A stretch of DNA of 49,697 nucleotides, taken from assembly GCF_004359215.1 (NCBI RefSeq), contig NC_090613.1:7091181-7140877 (forward strand), in the 5' to 3' direction. Source of the stretch: Bremia lactucae (lineage: Eukaryota; Oomycota; Peronosporomycetes; Peronosporales; Peronosporaceae). Both the position numbers and the translations under genes were made by a program. Positions 20,249-29,039 of this stretch are shown piece after piece. The notes beneath the pieces are model-generated. The model made no database searches. It was not told the origin of the DNA and saw only the letters and a program-made list of their open reading frames with translations. Within the stretch, counting starts at the first letter, position 1; each line of letters starts with the position of its first letter.

Positions 20249-21120
20249 AATGGAAGAAGATGTGTTCGGAATTTTTAAAAGACTTAGTTGTTTAGTTTAT
20301 TTATGTCTCTTAAGTTAGACCGAAGATCCTTTAAGATGGTGCGCTCGGCTTCTTCCAAAAGCGCGTCTACTTCGTGTAGCGGAGCTGATAAGGTAGACCC
20401 TTGTTTGGGCAGGCAGGCTTTCTCCTTGGTGAGTTGCTTTGCTAAGATCTTTGCAATGCGCCGAGTCTTTTGTAAAGACGCAAGCAGATCGTTCGCAGTC
20501 TTTGCAGACTTCTCACCGTACTCAAGAGGAAAGCCTTGCTGCAGTCAAATGGAATCTGAGTAGTAGCCTTTCTCTTCTTGCTCATAGAACTCAACGACTT
20601 ACTTTAGCTCTTAGGCGTAATGCGTTAGAGATTAAACCTTATCCCAGATGGATTAACTGTTTCACCGAGTTAAGCCGGACCCAACCTCACACAGACTAAG
20701 CGACTATATCTGCCTAGGCAGACGCTTAGAATTACAGTGGATACTGAAAGCCACACACTCAAAACTGCTACGCAGCGCTTCCAAAGGGATGGAGCAGTTG
20801 ACTGCGAGCGGAAATTCCCACGCTACAAGCAGTACCTTATTGGCTGCGAGCGGAAATCTCTCACGCTACAAGCAGTACTTTGCAATCCAACGCAGTACAG
20901 TCCCACGAAGCGCGAAAGGCGAAGAAGCAAGCGTACAGCGAAGAGGCAAGCGGACGGCGAAGAAGCGGCAGACGGCGGAGAAGCGGGCGTGCAGCGGAGA
21001 GGCGAGCGGACGGCGAAGAAGCGGGTGGAGGACGGCGGAGAAGCGGGCGGAGGACGGCGAAGAAGCGGGCGGAGGACGGCGAAGAAGCGGGCGGAGGACG
21101 GCGGAGAAGCGGGCGGAGGA
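20249..21120 (-). repeat. G2 5' leader, right copy, with minisatellite next to the PBS
   Basis: Same leader as the left copy, here running up to the primer-binding site. The minisatellite (about 20925-21120) ends in four or five near-perfect units around GCGGGCGGAGGACGGCGAAG (21 bp) that are missing at the left copy. Long, GC-rich repeats of this kind often break assemblies, which fits the N at 16318. Confidence 0.85.
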
Positions 21121-21136
21121 CCAACAAGTGCTACCA
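21121..21136 (-). other. G2 primer-binding site
   Basis: On the minus strand, two bases after the 5' LTR, comes TGGTAGCACTTGTTGG. TGG pairs with the CCA end of a tRNA. The first eight bases resemble sites that use initiator Met tRNA, but later bases differ, so the primer is uncertain. G3 and G4 have the same first 11 bases. Confidence 0.75.
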
Positions 21137-21138
21137 CT

Positions 21139-21386
21139 TGTCAGGATGAGGGTAAATTACGACTGAATTATAATTAGTTTAACTAACCGATACTTTTGGT
21201 ATACTCCTTAAGGTATCGCCTATCCTTAATCTAATTCTTACTGAGTATCATCTCTCCTAATTGCGCAAACCTTTTTACTTGTTTTTATTATGGCGCATAT
21301 GTAAAATTGATCTAAAGAAAATGAATGGTTTAAAAGGTAAGTCGAAATGACTGGTCAAGGGCTGAGCAAGATGACTGGTCCTTACA
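21139..21386 (-). repeat. G2 5' LTR
   Basis: 248 bp, TGTAAGGACC to CATCCTGACA in element orientation, followed on the right by the second copy of target duplication TCCCC (21387-21391). It should hold the promoter and polyadenylation signals of G2. Confidence 0.93.
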
Positions 21387-21726
21387 TCCCCCCAATTACA
21401 TTTGGGAACCGATATAGCCAAACCCCTTAATCATCTATTTCTGTATTTATGAGAGTAGCGTAATGGTACCAACTTGTTGATAACTAGAATTCATAATGAG
21501 ATACCTTTATGCAGGCCTACCCAGCTTCAGTAGCTCAAAAGGCCTGCAAAAAGACTTCTCAATAATTGTGTAATTCTTTGTTTAATAGCAAGATGCTTTC
21601 AACAAAGAAATTACGAGCGAAAGCCGACAAACCTGAAACATAAGGAAATTGTGGTTGCTTGCGCCCATGGTAGGTACAAAAGAAGACCACTAAGATTCGC
21701 CAATTTGAAAAGTAAGTATGCACTCT

Positions 21727-21943
21727 CGCAAAAGTTGGTGTGTTACACCGGACTTGCCCTTCAATTGATGATTGGTTTGTTTTTGTTTTCTAATCATATA
21801 CACCTTTTTGGGTGCACAGGACAAGGCCACCTCCCATTATACTTTGGAGGATTTGTCGGCCCCGGGTATCGAACCCGGGACCTCCCGGTCCTGAAGCGAG
21901 TAGCGGACCACTACACCACCAGGATCGGTTCGCCAAAGTTGGT
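21727..21943 (-). mobile_element. tRNA-derived SINE with target duplications
   Basis: Body 21740-21930, read from 21930 on the minus strand. An A box TGGTGTAGTGG and a B box GGTTCGATACC stand in the spacing of a tRNA gene (internal RNA polymerase III promoter), and the T arm CCGGG/CCCGG pairs. The acceptor stem does not pair, so this is tRNA-derived rather than a tRNA. A tail of about 115 bp unrelated to tRNA follows. Flanks CGCAAAAGTTGGT (21727-21739) and CGCCAAAGTTGGT (21931-21943) are a 13-bp target duplication with one mismatch. It sits in long-TIR copy 2; copy 1 lacks it. Confidence 0.78.
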
Positions 21944-22422
21944 ATAGTATAGTAAATTCAGCTTGACAGCCAAAGACTAACTTACATGCATGCGCAAGAG
22001 CACACCTCCGACCCTTGTCACTTATTTCCAGCGCAGCTTCTCCCTCGTGCTTGATTTGCTGCTTTTTCTTTTCGCTTCTTTTATGACCTGCCAATCGAAT
22101 GCGGGCGCTCTTAGCTTTTCTCACCAGCTAAAAGTAGTGCATCTAACATCGCCAAACGAAAAACGGTTTCTAATGCATTACACTACTCTCATGTAGATAG
22201 TTAAGGTGTGTGGCTATTGCGATTCCCTAATGTAAATTAGGGTGTGTGATGGTGTACCAAAGTTCAAAAGGGGATCTAACGACGACTCTAAAGGAATAAT
22301 TGTTAATTTTGCGATATAGCGAAACAATAAAATGTTTTTTGTTGGCATTTTTAATCTACAGTCTTTATCTAATTAAATTAAACAGACGGGGAGGGTGTGT
22401 GTCTATACCAAAAATGGGTGTC

Positions 22423-23053
22423 CCCGACTCTTATCATTTCAGTCAGCCGACTGCTTATTGTCCGGCTTTTGCGCATGACTGGACCAGGCTTTCTAAAAAC
22501 CAGCGCACTCAAGATCTGGCCATGCTAAAGCATAGCATTTAATATCTAACGCAGTCATGTGATTGTCAAGAGCAAATTCTTACACATAAGTGCAGACAAA
22601 AGTATTCTCGTTTCACGTTCAAGCTGGTAATATACTCGCGATAACTAATACGTTCCGAGCTCAAACGTCAAGTATAATTTTACTTGCTGGTTACCATACG
22701 AACAACCACTTTGAATGGAGAAAAAATAGCCTATGATGCCAAAAATATATTTTTTCTTGGACAGGCAACTGATCAATATTCTAATGCCTTACGTAGAATG
22801 TCGCATCTTGCTCGGTTCACATTTTATGTCAGCACTAAGCTTCCTGATCGAGATGCAGTAGCCAAACTGCATTTTTGTTTAATAAATTTGCTCGTCAGGC
22901 TCACTTCATTAATAACCTTTTATAACGAATGTAAAGTCACGATTAGATGCGTTTTGGGGTTGGATGCATTGCCAATCTTATCGTGTCGATCACAATTTGT
23001 GACCAGCAACTTCGTGCATTACTTCATCTCACGTTTGTTGCGTCCCTGCTAAG
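22423..23053. other. Region upstream of the RidA-like gene, no gene seen
   Basis: No homologous or repeat text recognised. An open stretch at 22684-23052 has no family signature and odd composition. A TTCATCTC stretch at about 23023 resembles an oomycete initiator, about 30 bp upstream of the start codon, and could be the transcription start of the RidA-like gene. That is speculative. Confidence 0.3.
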
Positions 23054-23626
23054 ATGAATGTTTTAGTACGCAGGACTAAATCGCGCTCGCTGGCATCGGC
23101 GGTGCGCAACGTGCATATTGAGCGAAAAATTAAGGAGCTGGGCTACACACTACCGGCTGTCGCCGAGCCCAAGGGAAACTATCGCACTTCAGTGCGGTCC
23201 GGCAACACTATTTTTCTGGCTGGCCATCTGCCGCAGCCTGCCGGTGGGGAACTAATTCTCGGAAAGGTTGGAAAAGATCTGACCCCTGAACAGGGCTACG
23301 AAGCTGCTCATTACGTTGCACTTAGCCTCATGGCCACACTCAAACGTACGTGCTAAAGTAGCTTTAGATAATATAAGGAGCTGACAGTAGATTTCGTAGA
23401 CGAGGTCGGTGACCTTGATAAGATTAAGCGCATTGTCAAGCTCGTAGGCTTCGTTAATTGTGTCGAAGGGTTTACGCAACAGCCAGCGGTCATCAATGGC
23501 GCATCAGACACCATCGGTAAGGTGTTCGGCGACAGGGGCATTCACGCCCGCTCAGCTGTCGGCACAAATGCTCTTCCCCTCAACGTGGCGGTTGAAGTCG
23601 AGGCCATCGTCGAAGTCGAAGAGTAA
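23054..23626 (+). CDS. RidA/YjgF-like protein (YjgF_endoribonc type), one intron
   Basis: Exon 1 is 23054-23345 and exon 2 is 23400-23626, giving 172 residues. The GT-AG intron (23346-23399, 54 bp) has a CTGAC branch-like site 15 bases before the acceptor; in-frame acceptors at 23387 or 23390 would add 4 or 3 residues, and I prefer 23399 because it gives the usual spacing of the GDLD motif. Motifs: RSGNTIFLAGHLP, GKVGKDLT, GDLDKIKRIVKLVGFVN, QPAVINGASD and HARSAVG, whose Arg148 aligns with the RidA Arg that binds the imine carboxylate. RidA proteins hydrolyse reactive enamine/imine intermediates from amino-acid breakdown; in this subgroup the substrate is not known. The first 20 residues (MNVLVRRTKSRSLASAVRNV) are basic with no acid, like a mitochondrial presequence. 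No repeat interrupts it. Confidence 0.85.
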
Positions 23627-23919
23627 GCAACTCGTGCCTGTTTAAGTCACGGCTAACGAGAGTCCAAAAGTGTGCGCGATATGTCGCTTATGAAACTTGA
23701 AAAACAATATAATTGATGTTCACCTCGACAAAATCAAAAGCCAACGTAATGAATGTAGTGATGCTTTTAGGGCTTTTATATAGCATTAAGATGTTGGCAT
23801 CCCAGTAGCCCCCGACAAAATAGCCATGACTATTGAAATCGCACATTGAAAGTTACGGGCTAAATATAACATATAATTCCGAACTGACCCGGAGCCTCAC
23901 ATTTATATTCCGTATTACC

Positions 23920-24104
23920 AAATTTGAAATATTAAAGCAACAAGAAATTGCGTCAGGATTACCAAATTTGGTAATTTGAAACTATTAAGTCAAATAAAAT
24001 AAAGACAATAATTTTGTACTTCTTTATTTTTTTTTCTCTCATAGAAAATTATAGTAGTTATTTCTTTTATAGGAAGTAACGAGACACCTAAAGCAACAGT
24101 TACA
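23920..24104 (-). repeat. LTR-B fragment at the left end of G4
   Basis: Reading leftwards from 24104 it starts TGTAACTGTTGC and follows the beginning of LTR-B (compare 39871 and 47100), with the palindrome ATTACCAAATTTGGTAAT at 23958-23975. It lies on the side where the 3' LTR of the minus-strand element G4 belongs and is next to the aORF start, as in G5. The left end is unclear. Between the RidA-like gene and this point (23627-23919) I see nothing. Confidence 0.6.
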
Positions 24105-24230
24105 ATGATGACTGATGTGGATTGACAAAGAATACTAATACGTCTTTCCCTGCAAATTTTTGCATTATTTATTTCTTATTTACAACTCTAATTTATTGCA
24201 TTATTAATATTGCTCAAAAACTAATAACCC

Positions 24231-24810
24231 GTGCGAGTCGCCTGTGAGGCAGCAAAGCTGGCAGCTGCACGGCTCATGCAGCTGTTGGTAATGCAAATGT
24301 TTCAGTATGCTCATGCGTCTACTGCGGGGAAGAAGTCACTTCCTACTCCAATGGGACGTGACTGGTATAAGTCACCTGCTACCCGTGGCAAGCGACTGGG
24401 CCGAGTCGGCGCCATCGCCCGACTCGGTGGCAACTGTTCAGGCCTCCTGATTTATTAGGGCCATGTCCGTTAACCTACGGGTTCTTATGTGACAACCAAA
24501 GAGGAAAATAAAATAAAAATATTTTTCGGTGTGGATTCTTCTTGTGATGACTCCTTGGACGATGATAACTCTGGTATGGTCAGTATGCATCACCAGGAGC
24601 AACGTGATCGTAATCGGTAAGCTTGCTACTGGTGGTGCTAGTATGCATCACCAGGGACGGAGTGATTCTAAGGATTTTCCGAGAGTAATATTAGCGTTAA
24701 CGTTAACGTGAGCCAACGGGAGAGGGACCGCAATGTTTTGCGATTTTCTCCTGAAAAGAAGGCTTGGTTGCCCTCTAACTCGTTGGTCTGGAAGAACCAA
24801 CGATCGTTAC
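24231..24810 (+). pseudogene. G4 antisense ORF (aORF), N-terminal part before G3
   Basis: Aligned by eye to the minus strand of G5 between 46968 and 46380. Shared text includes the AAKLAAA start, an acidic block (SSCDDSLDDDNSGMVSMHHQ here; NDDSMGYDN and DDVSMRHQE in G5) and the run before the G3 insertion site. The frame has stops and shifts. It reads on the strand opposite to G4 gag-pol. The sequence continues at 32873 after G3. Confidence 0.55.
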
Positions 24811-25281
24811 TGTAGCGGAGCTACCTCGCTCTTAAAGTCAGAGGAAGACTTTAAGACTCAAAAAGTCACTTAGTTCTATCGATCACCAACTAAGAGATTC
24901 GTACAAGTTATTAAAGCTTAAGGAAACCTAGTTCAAGGGATTCAAGGCTTCGTAGAACCAAGTGGCAACTAGTGCTCAAGATGATATACCTCAGAAAGGC
25001 TTCTATATCTTACTGATCAATGCGCAAGCCTTAGGAAGACACTTAACGCTTTGAGATCAAAAGGGGAACTGCACTTTAATTAATAATTTAATCTAAATTG
25101 TAACCCAGCTAATTTAAAATAGATTCCGGCCGCCAGATTTATATCTGGCGCGACCGTACTTGTTACCCATAATAAATGGGAATTAAGTAACTAACTATTT
25201 TAAAATATGATAAAAGGGTATCTACCTATAAAGTAAAAATACCACAACAACGGTTCACCAACCGATGTGTGCCCCATTACA
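24811..25281 (-). repeat. G3 3' LTR (LTR-A), with purine tract at 25282-25292
   Basis: 471 bp; in element orientation begins TGTAATGGGGCACACATCGG and ends GCTCCGCTACA. The minus-strand run ATGGGGGAGGG immediately precedes it and is the likely polypurine tract. The sequence matches the LTR at 32391-32872 with substitutions and small indels, and the solo LTR at 5060-5545. Confidence 0.9.
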
Positions 25282-25519
25282 CCCTCCCCCATCAGACTGT
25301 TGATACGGAGTGACAACATTCGCTTCATTTCCTCTTTGAGGTTGGAACTAAACAGCTAACCATTCGGTTATGTTATCTTTCCTTTGTCTCATGACAATCA
25401 AACGTGAGTCACAGACTCTAAGCACCTTCCTCGACAATGAGGGGATGATGAACTTTAAAAGTCACTATCCATCAGAGGAGGAGGAAAAAGAGGGTCATTC
25501 TCTTACAGATGTAAGTTTA

Positions 25520-25795
25520 AACAACTTCGCCAATTTAACAAGACAAGATTGTTCGGTGCGCAAGTAGGCGCCATACATAGCTAGTTATTTACATAATAAA
25601 ATCATTTTTCGATAGAAGATCGTTACTAAGGAACTTAATATATTAATACAGTTCACTTTTCTCTATTTTAAAGCCTTAGAATTTACCTTTAGTAGCTAAG
25701 AAGAAGTCGAGGCGCCCCACCTTCACTGTAATCCGTGTAGGTTGACTAGTATGTTATTAGTACTAGCAAAGGGTGCCCCGTTACAGAAAAAGTTA
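25520..25795 (+). repeat. LTR-B fragment inside G3
   Basis: Matches the second half of the G5 5' LTR: GTGCGCAAGTAGGCGCCATA, then AGTCGAGGCGCCCCACCTTC, and ends GGTGCCCCGTTACA at 25795. Orientation is opposite to G3. The first half of the LTR is missing. It separates the G3 3' LTR from aORF. Bases 25796-25980 are AT-rich and show nothing. Confidence 0.75.
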
Positions 25796-25981
25796 CTCTG
25801 TATTTAATATATATAAAGTTACTACGTAACGATCTTCTTATCTACTAACTTATATTAATATTAAATTATGTATTGCGTCCTCTCGCCCACCGCTAATTCG
25901 TGCGTCTAGCAGTGATTGGTGGGGTTTATTCAAGCTTAAATCAACCAATCAACACAAATTTTGTCTGTCTTCTCTCCGTGA

Positions 25982-27137
25982 ACGTCGCGGGCCCCAAATC
26001 TGTTTTCAGAACGGTGCCGCTGATGTCTTGACTGCGTTGAGCAGGACACGGGACCCTGAGTCCAACATCATTACGATTCCGCTCGATGAAGAGCAAGAGC
26101 GGACAATCCTCATAGAGGAACAAGCTCGTCGCCGAGCTGCCCAGATAGCGAAAGCTAAAGCTCATAATGAATATAGATTCACTCCGCTTAGTGCGGACGA
26201 GCGTCTCAAAAGATAGCGGGTCACAGCTTGGCCATCTGAAACTCCGGTGACACGGCGAGAGCGCCGGATGAGATCGCTGCTCGCGATGCTTATTAAGAGA
26301 GGTACCTTACGCCAAAGGTGATGACGCGGATGTCAAAATCTGACATGTTTACGTGATCAAGCCCGTGGGGCTTCGGTGACTTCCATGAGGAAAATTCCGA
26401 TCGTTTTGTTTCCAAACGAGACAAGGAGTGAAAACGAAGCCTCATTTGAGAACTGGATCCACCGGGCCCGCCGCCTTCGTAATATTTGAAATTTTAGAGA
26501 GTTTGCGGATAGGGCTGATGTTCGTTTGGAACGGAAGCTTCGCTTCGATTTTGCTAAGCTTAAGGCCAAAAGTCAGTAACGTTCGGCATTTGTGCCACAA
26601 AACGAAGAAAGGCCTAGCCGATATTTCAGTGCTTCGATTGACCGTACAACCATAAATCGAAGCCGCACTGAAGCTATAGATCCACCTAATCCCACGTCTA
26701 GTGGTGGGAAGCGTCATTTGACGCGAGTTGACCCTGAGCTTGGCGCTCAAAATCGTCAACGGCGTGCGGGCAATCTTGCCGAAGAGGTATATCGAACTCC
26801 CAAGAATTTTCAGAAGAGGGGTGCCCTAGCCACTTCACCAAATACTGGAGAAACTGAAAGTTCCCCTCCGCATCAAGCAGCGCGGGAGGGGGCCGAAATT
26901 TTGGCATAAGCATTTTATTCTCTACGGCACGAGGTGCAACTTCTTCGTGAAGTCCTTGCTTGAGTTGAGAGCTCTTTTGAAGCGGTTCGGGACCGTCTTT
27001 TAACGCTAGAGCGTCAGCAGCCTCGTTTGAAGGACCCGCTGGACATCCTGGTAAGGATGAAGCAATCTGCGGTACGACCGCCTGTCTCGGCGCAAGCGCC
27101 CTCAAGTCCACGTGGGAAGGGTTCCGATATGGCTTAA
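25982..27137 (+). pseudogene. G3 antisense ORF (aORF), one frame with seven stops
   Basis: One plus-strand frame (codons at coordinates divisible by 3) can be read from about 25982 to the stop at 27135-27137 with seven internal stop codons and no frameshift. Segments: DEEQERTILIEEQARRRAAQ; IPIVLFPNETRSENEASFEN followed by WIHRARRLRN; a Ser/Pro-rich spacer; then the coiled coil LRHEVQLLREVLA, SSFEAVRDRLLTLERQQPRL, KDPLDILVRM. The IPxVL..NET motif and the final LERxxxRLxDP pattern also occur in G6. The second half lies opposite the chromodomain frame 26698-27141. I do not recognise the protein. Confidence 0.65.
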
Positions 27138-27141
27138 GCAA
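26698..27141 (-). CDS. G3 integrase C-terminal tail with chromodomain
   Basis: 147 open residues. The start (LKPYRNPSHVDL) ends the GPY/F-type module, a Pro/Ala-rich linker follows, and the chromodomain reads FQFLQYLVKWLGHPSSENSW, EFDIPLRQD, AVDDFERQ. The frame is intact although the rest of G3 pol is broken. The complementary strand is the aORF of G3. Between 27142 and 27610 the minus strand carries the preceding integrase C-terminus with broken frames. Confidence 0.8.
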   Translation of the reverse strand: MLKPYRNPSHVDLRALAPRQAVVPQIASSLPGCPAGPSNEAADALALKDGPEPLQKSSQLKQGLHEEVAPRAVENKMLMPKFRPPPALLDAEGNFQFLQYLVKWLGHPSSENSWEFDIPLRQDCPHAVDDFERQAQGQLASNDASHH

Positions 27142-27610
27142 GCCAACTTAGAACACTGGGTGTGTACGCACCTTGCTAGGAAGGTTTAGCGTATAAGCTA
27201 GGACCTTCTTGGCCACGATTGTAAATGGTCCAATAAAGCGCGGGCGCAATTGTTCTTGAAAGACCGCGGAAACCAAGTTGGTAGGTAGTTTTAAGCGCTT
27301 AGTAAAACTCGGTCTTCGACCATATAATAAATAATAAAGCTTCTGCCTTTAGCATTTGCTTGTTCTTTCTGTTTGTGTTGGCTACTAGCCATCCTATGCC
27401 TTACATGTCTTAAGACACTAAATCGCGTCGCGAGAAACTCGCTTACTTGTTTCCGAACGGTAACATGGCTAATATCAGCAAGCCTATCGGCAATTTCTCT
27501 CCAACCAAGCCCTGAGCCACGCAGTGGTATCGTTGATGGAACGCGTGGGTTTGTGAGACCGTTGACATAGAACGAAGTATAGCTGAAAAAAAAACCGGTT
27601 TATTATGGAA

Positions 27611-28240
27611 TTAAAACGTATAGGGATCGACAGCGTCATTAAACGCAAGTTCCACCTCAGGGAGCATTGAGCTCAGCGCTTTGGTACACAGTGCGTGAAA
27701 CGTCTTTAATGATGCGATTGATACGTTCAGTCTGACCATCGGTATGCGGTTGGTCCGCAGTGAACATATCCAATCTGGTGCCAAGCACTCGGAAAATTGA
27801 TTTTCAGAATTTACCAGTGAAACAAGGGCCCCGATTAAAGCCAATTGCCACTGGCAAACCTTGTTGTCGAAACACGCGATTAATAAACAGCCTTGCTGAA
27901 CCTTCACCATCAATGGAATCCGGCACGCCGCCAAGTGAGCCATTTTGCTCCATCGGTCAACAAAGACCACTATACCGGAGTTAGCGACTGAATCTTTCGG
28001 TGGACCGAAAACAAAATCCATATTAATGGACTCCCAACAATCTATGGGGACGGGAAGTCTCGCCAGTGGCGCAGCAGCATGGGATGAGGTTTTAACTCGT
28101 TGGCAAGTTTCGCATGTGCGAACATATGTGCTGACCCATTTATAAAGTTTGGGCCACCAATAACTTTGGCTTACAGAGCCGTAGGTCTTTTCTCTACCGA
28201 GATGACCACCAAGGACAGTATCGTGTGCCTCATAGAGGAT
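27611..28240 (-). pseudogene. G3 integrase zinc domain and catalytic core
   Basis: 28240 to about 28060 reads ILYEAHDTVLGGHLGREKTY and YVRTCETCQRVK, an HHCC zinc domain. A frame change near 28040 leads to MDFVFGPPKDSVANSGIVVF and VDRWSKMAHLA with the first catalytic Asp. The stretch with the second Asp is out of frame, and SSMLPEVELAFNDAVDPYTF closes the core. The fragment at 7040-7850 is a second, more damaged copy of the same family. Confidence 0.85.
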
Positions 28241-29039
28241 TTAGTACTTCAAATCCTCATCATGAGAAACATCAACACGCGGAAGGTCAGCGGTGTCGGT
28301 GCAATAAAGCAACAGGTCGTTATCGATAGAAAATCGATGTAACATTGCGCGCAAACGTGCTGGCAATTTAATACCCGAATTAGAGTTCTTTAGAGCTCGT
28401 AGCGGAGCTACAAAGTGTTCATCCTTAGCGTAAGCCGAACGGATTAATTCAAGAATATGTGACATGATAGTCTTTAAATGAGAGTGCTCATAATCCAGCC
28501 TGCGTGATAACGCATCGGCCTAAGCATTCTGCTTGCCGGGCTTATACTTCACCTCGAAGATGTATTACGCGAAAAAGAATAGCCATCGAGCCTTTCTCTG
28601 TAAGAGATGGGGCGACTTAGTCGCCGTGCGTAATGACGCGTGATCTGTATAAATCACAAACGATTTAGAGCCGAGCAGATGAACTCTGAATTTGACGAGA
28701 GCATACTTTATAGCAAGTAACTCTTTGTCATGAACTGGGTAATTCTTTTCGCAGCTGTCAGCTGTCTAGACCCGAACGCAATATCACGTCCACGCCCATC
28801 AACATCTGTTTGTAACAGAGCACTGCCAATGGCAAAATCCGAAGCGTCACAAACGACACTGAAAGGCCAATTTCGATTAGGCAGTGCCCAGGATCGGAGC
28901 ATGGATAAGACTATCCTGAACTGCTTCAAAAGCATTATGTTCTGTGCGAGTCCAGCACCAAACGGTATCCTTTTGAAGGAGATGAGGTAATGGCCTAGAC
29001 ATATCCGCGTAAATTTCACTATATTTGTGTAGTATAATT
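28241..29039 (-). pseudogene. G3 RNase H and connecting region
   Basis: 28708-29019 contains NRNWPFSVVCDASDFAIGSA, LLQTDVDGRGRDIAFGSRQL and MTKSYLL, the N-terminal RNase H part with its first catalytic Asp. Text at 28480-28700 gives the later RNase H motifs in other frames, and 28241-28465 (SHILELIRSAYAKDEHFVAP, LPARLRAMLHRF) is the link to integrase. Several stops. Confidence 0.8.

Larger units (their letters stand above)
10704..21386 (-). mobile_element. G2: Ty3/Gypsy chromovirus with duplicated body
   Basis: Bounded by two 248-bp LTRs (10704-10951 and 21139-21386) and a perfect target duplication TCCCC (10699-10703, 21387-21391). Coding runs on the minus strand: leader with a GC-rich minisatellite, gag-protease, RT-RNase H, integrase, chromodomain. 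The block 11571 to about 16260 recurs at 16321 to about 21010, offset by 4750-4754 bases, with a single N at 16318 at the joint. Collapsing the repeat gives about 5.9 kb, a normal Gypsy size. The LTRs appear nearly identical, so the insertion is young. Confidence 0.93.
10556..22422. mobile_element. Long-TIR element, copy 2, split by G2
   Basis: Left piece 10556-10703 begins GGTATAGACACACACCCC; right piece 21392-22422 ends with the matching inverted text (CAGACGGGGAGGGTGTGTGT near 22383). Removing G2 and one copy of its target duplication leaves about 1.18 kb. Compared with copy 1, the interior blocks come in reverse order and on the other strand: 21440-21720 matches 9540-9780 reversed and 21945-22200 matches 9240-9535 reversed. 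So the whole element sits in the other orientation. A SINE is inserted at 21740-21930. Confidence 0.7.

Noticed and set aside
11571..21010. Genuine tandem Gypsy array without an internal LTR
   Set aside because: The N at 16318, identical proteins and identical damage favour unmerged overlapping contigs; kept only as a finding to test.
20823..21177. Arg/Ala-rich and Pro/Ser-rich frames on both strands in the G2 leader
   Set aside because: They are translations of the GC-rich minisatellite and change with unit number.
21860..21930. Possible tRNA gene on the minus strand
   Set aside because: A and B boxes are present but the acceptor arms do not pair and no clean anticodon arm forms; flanking duplications show a SINE.
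22290..22542. 80-residue frame with a hydrophobic start
   Set aside because: It lies in the TIR of long-TIR copy 2 and runs on into unrelated sequence; not conserved in copy 1.
22684..23052. 122-residue reading frame before the RidA-like gene
   Set aside because: No family motif, unusual composition, and no sign of conservation; probably chance.
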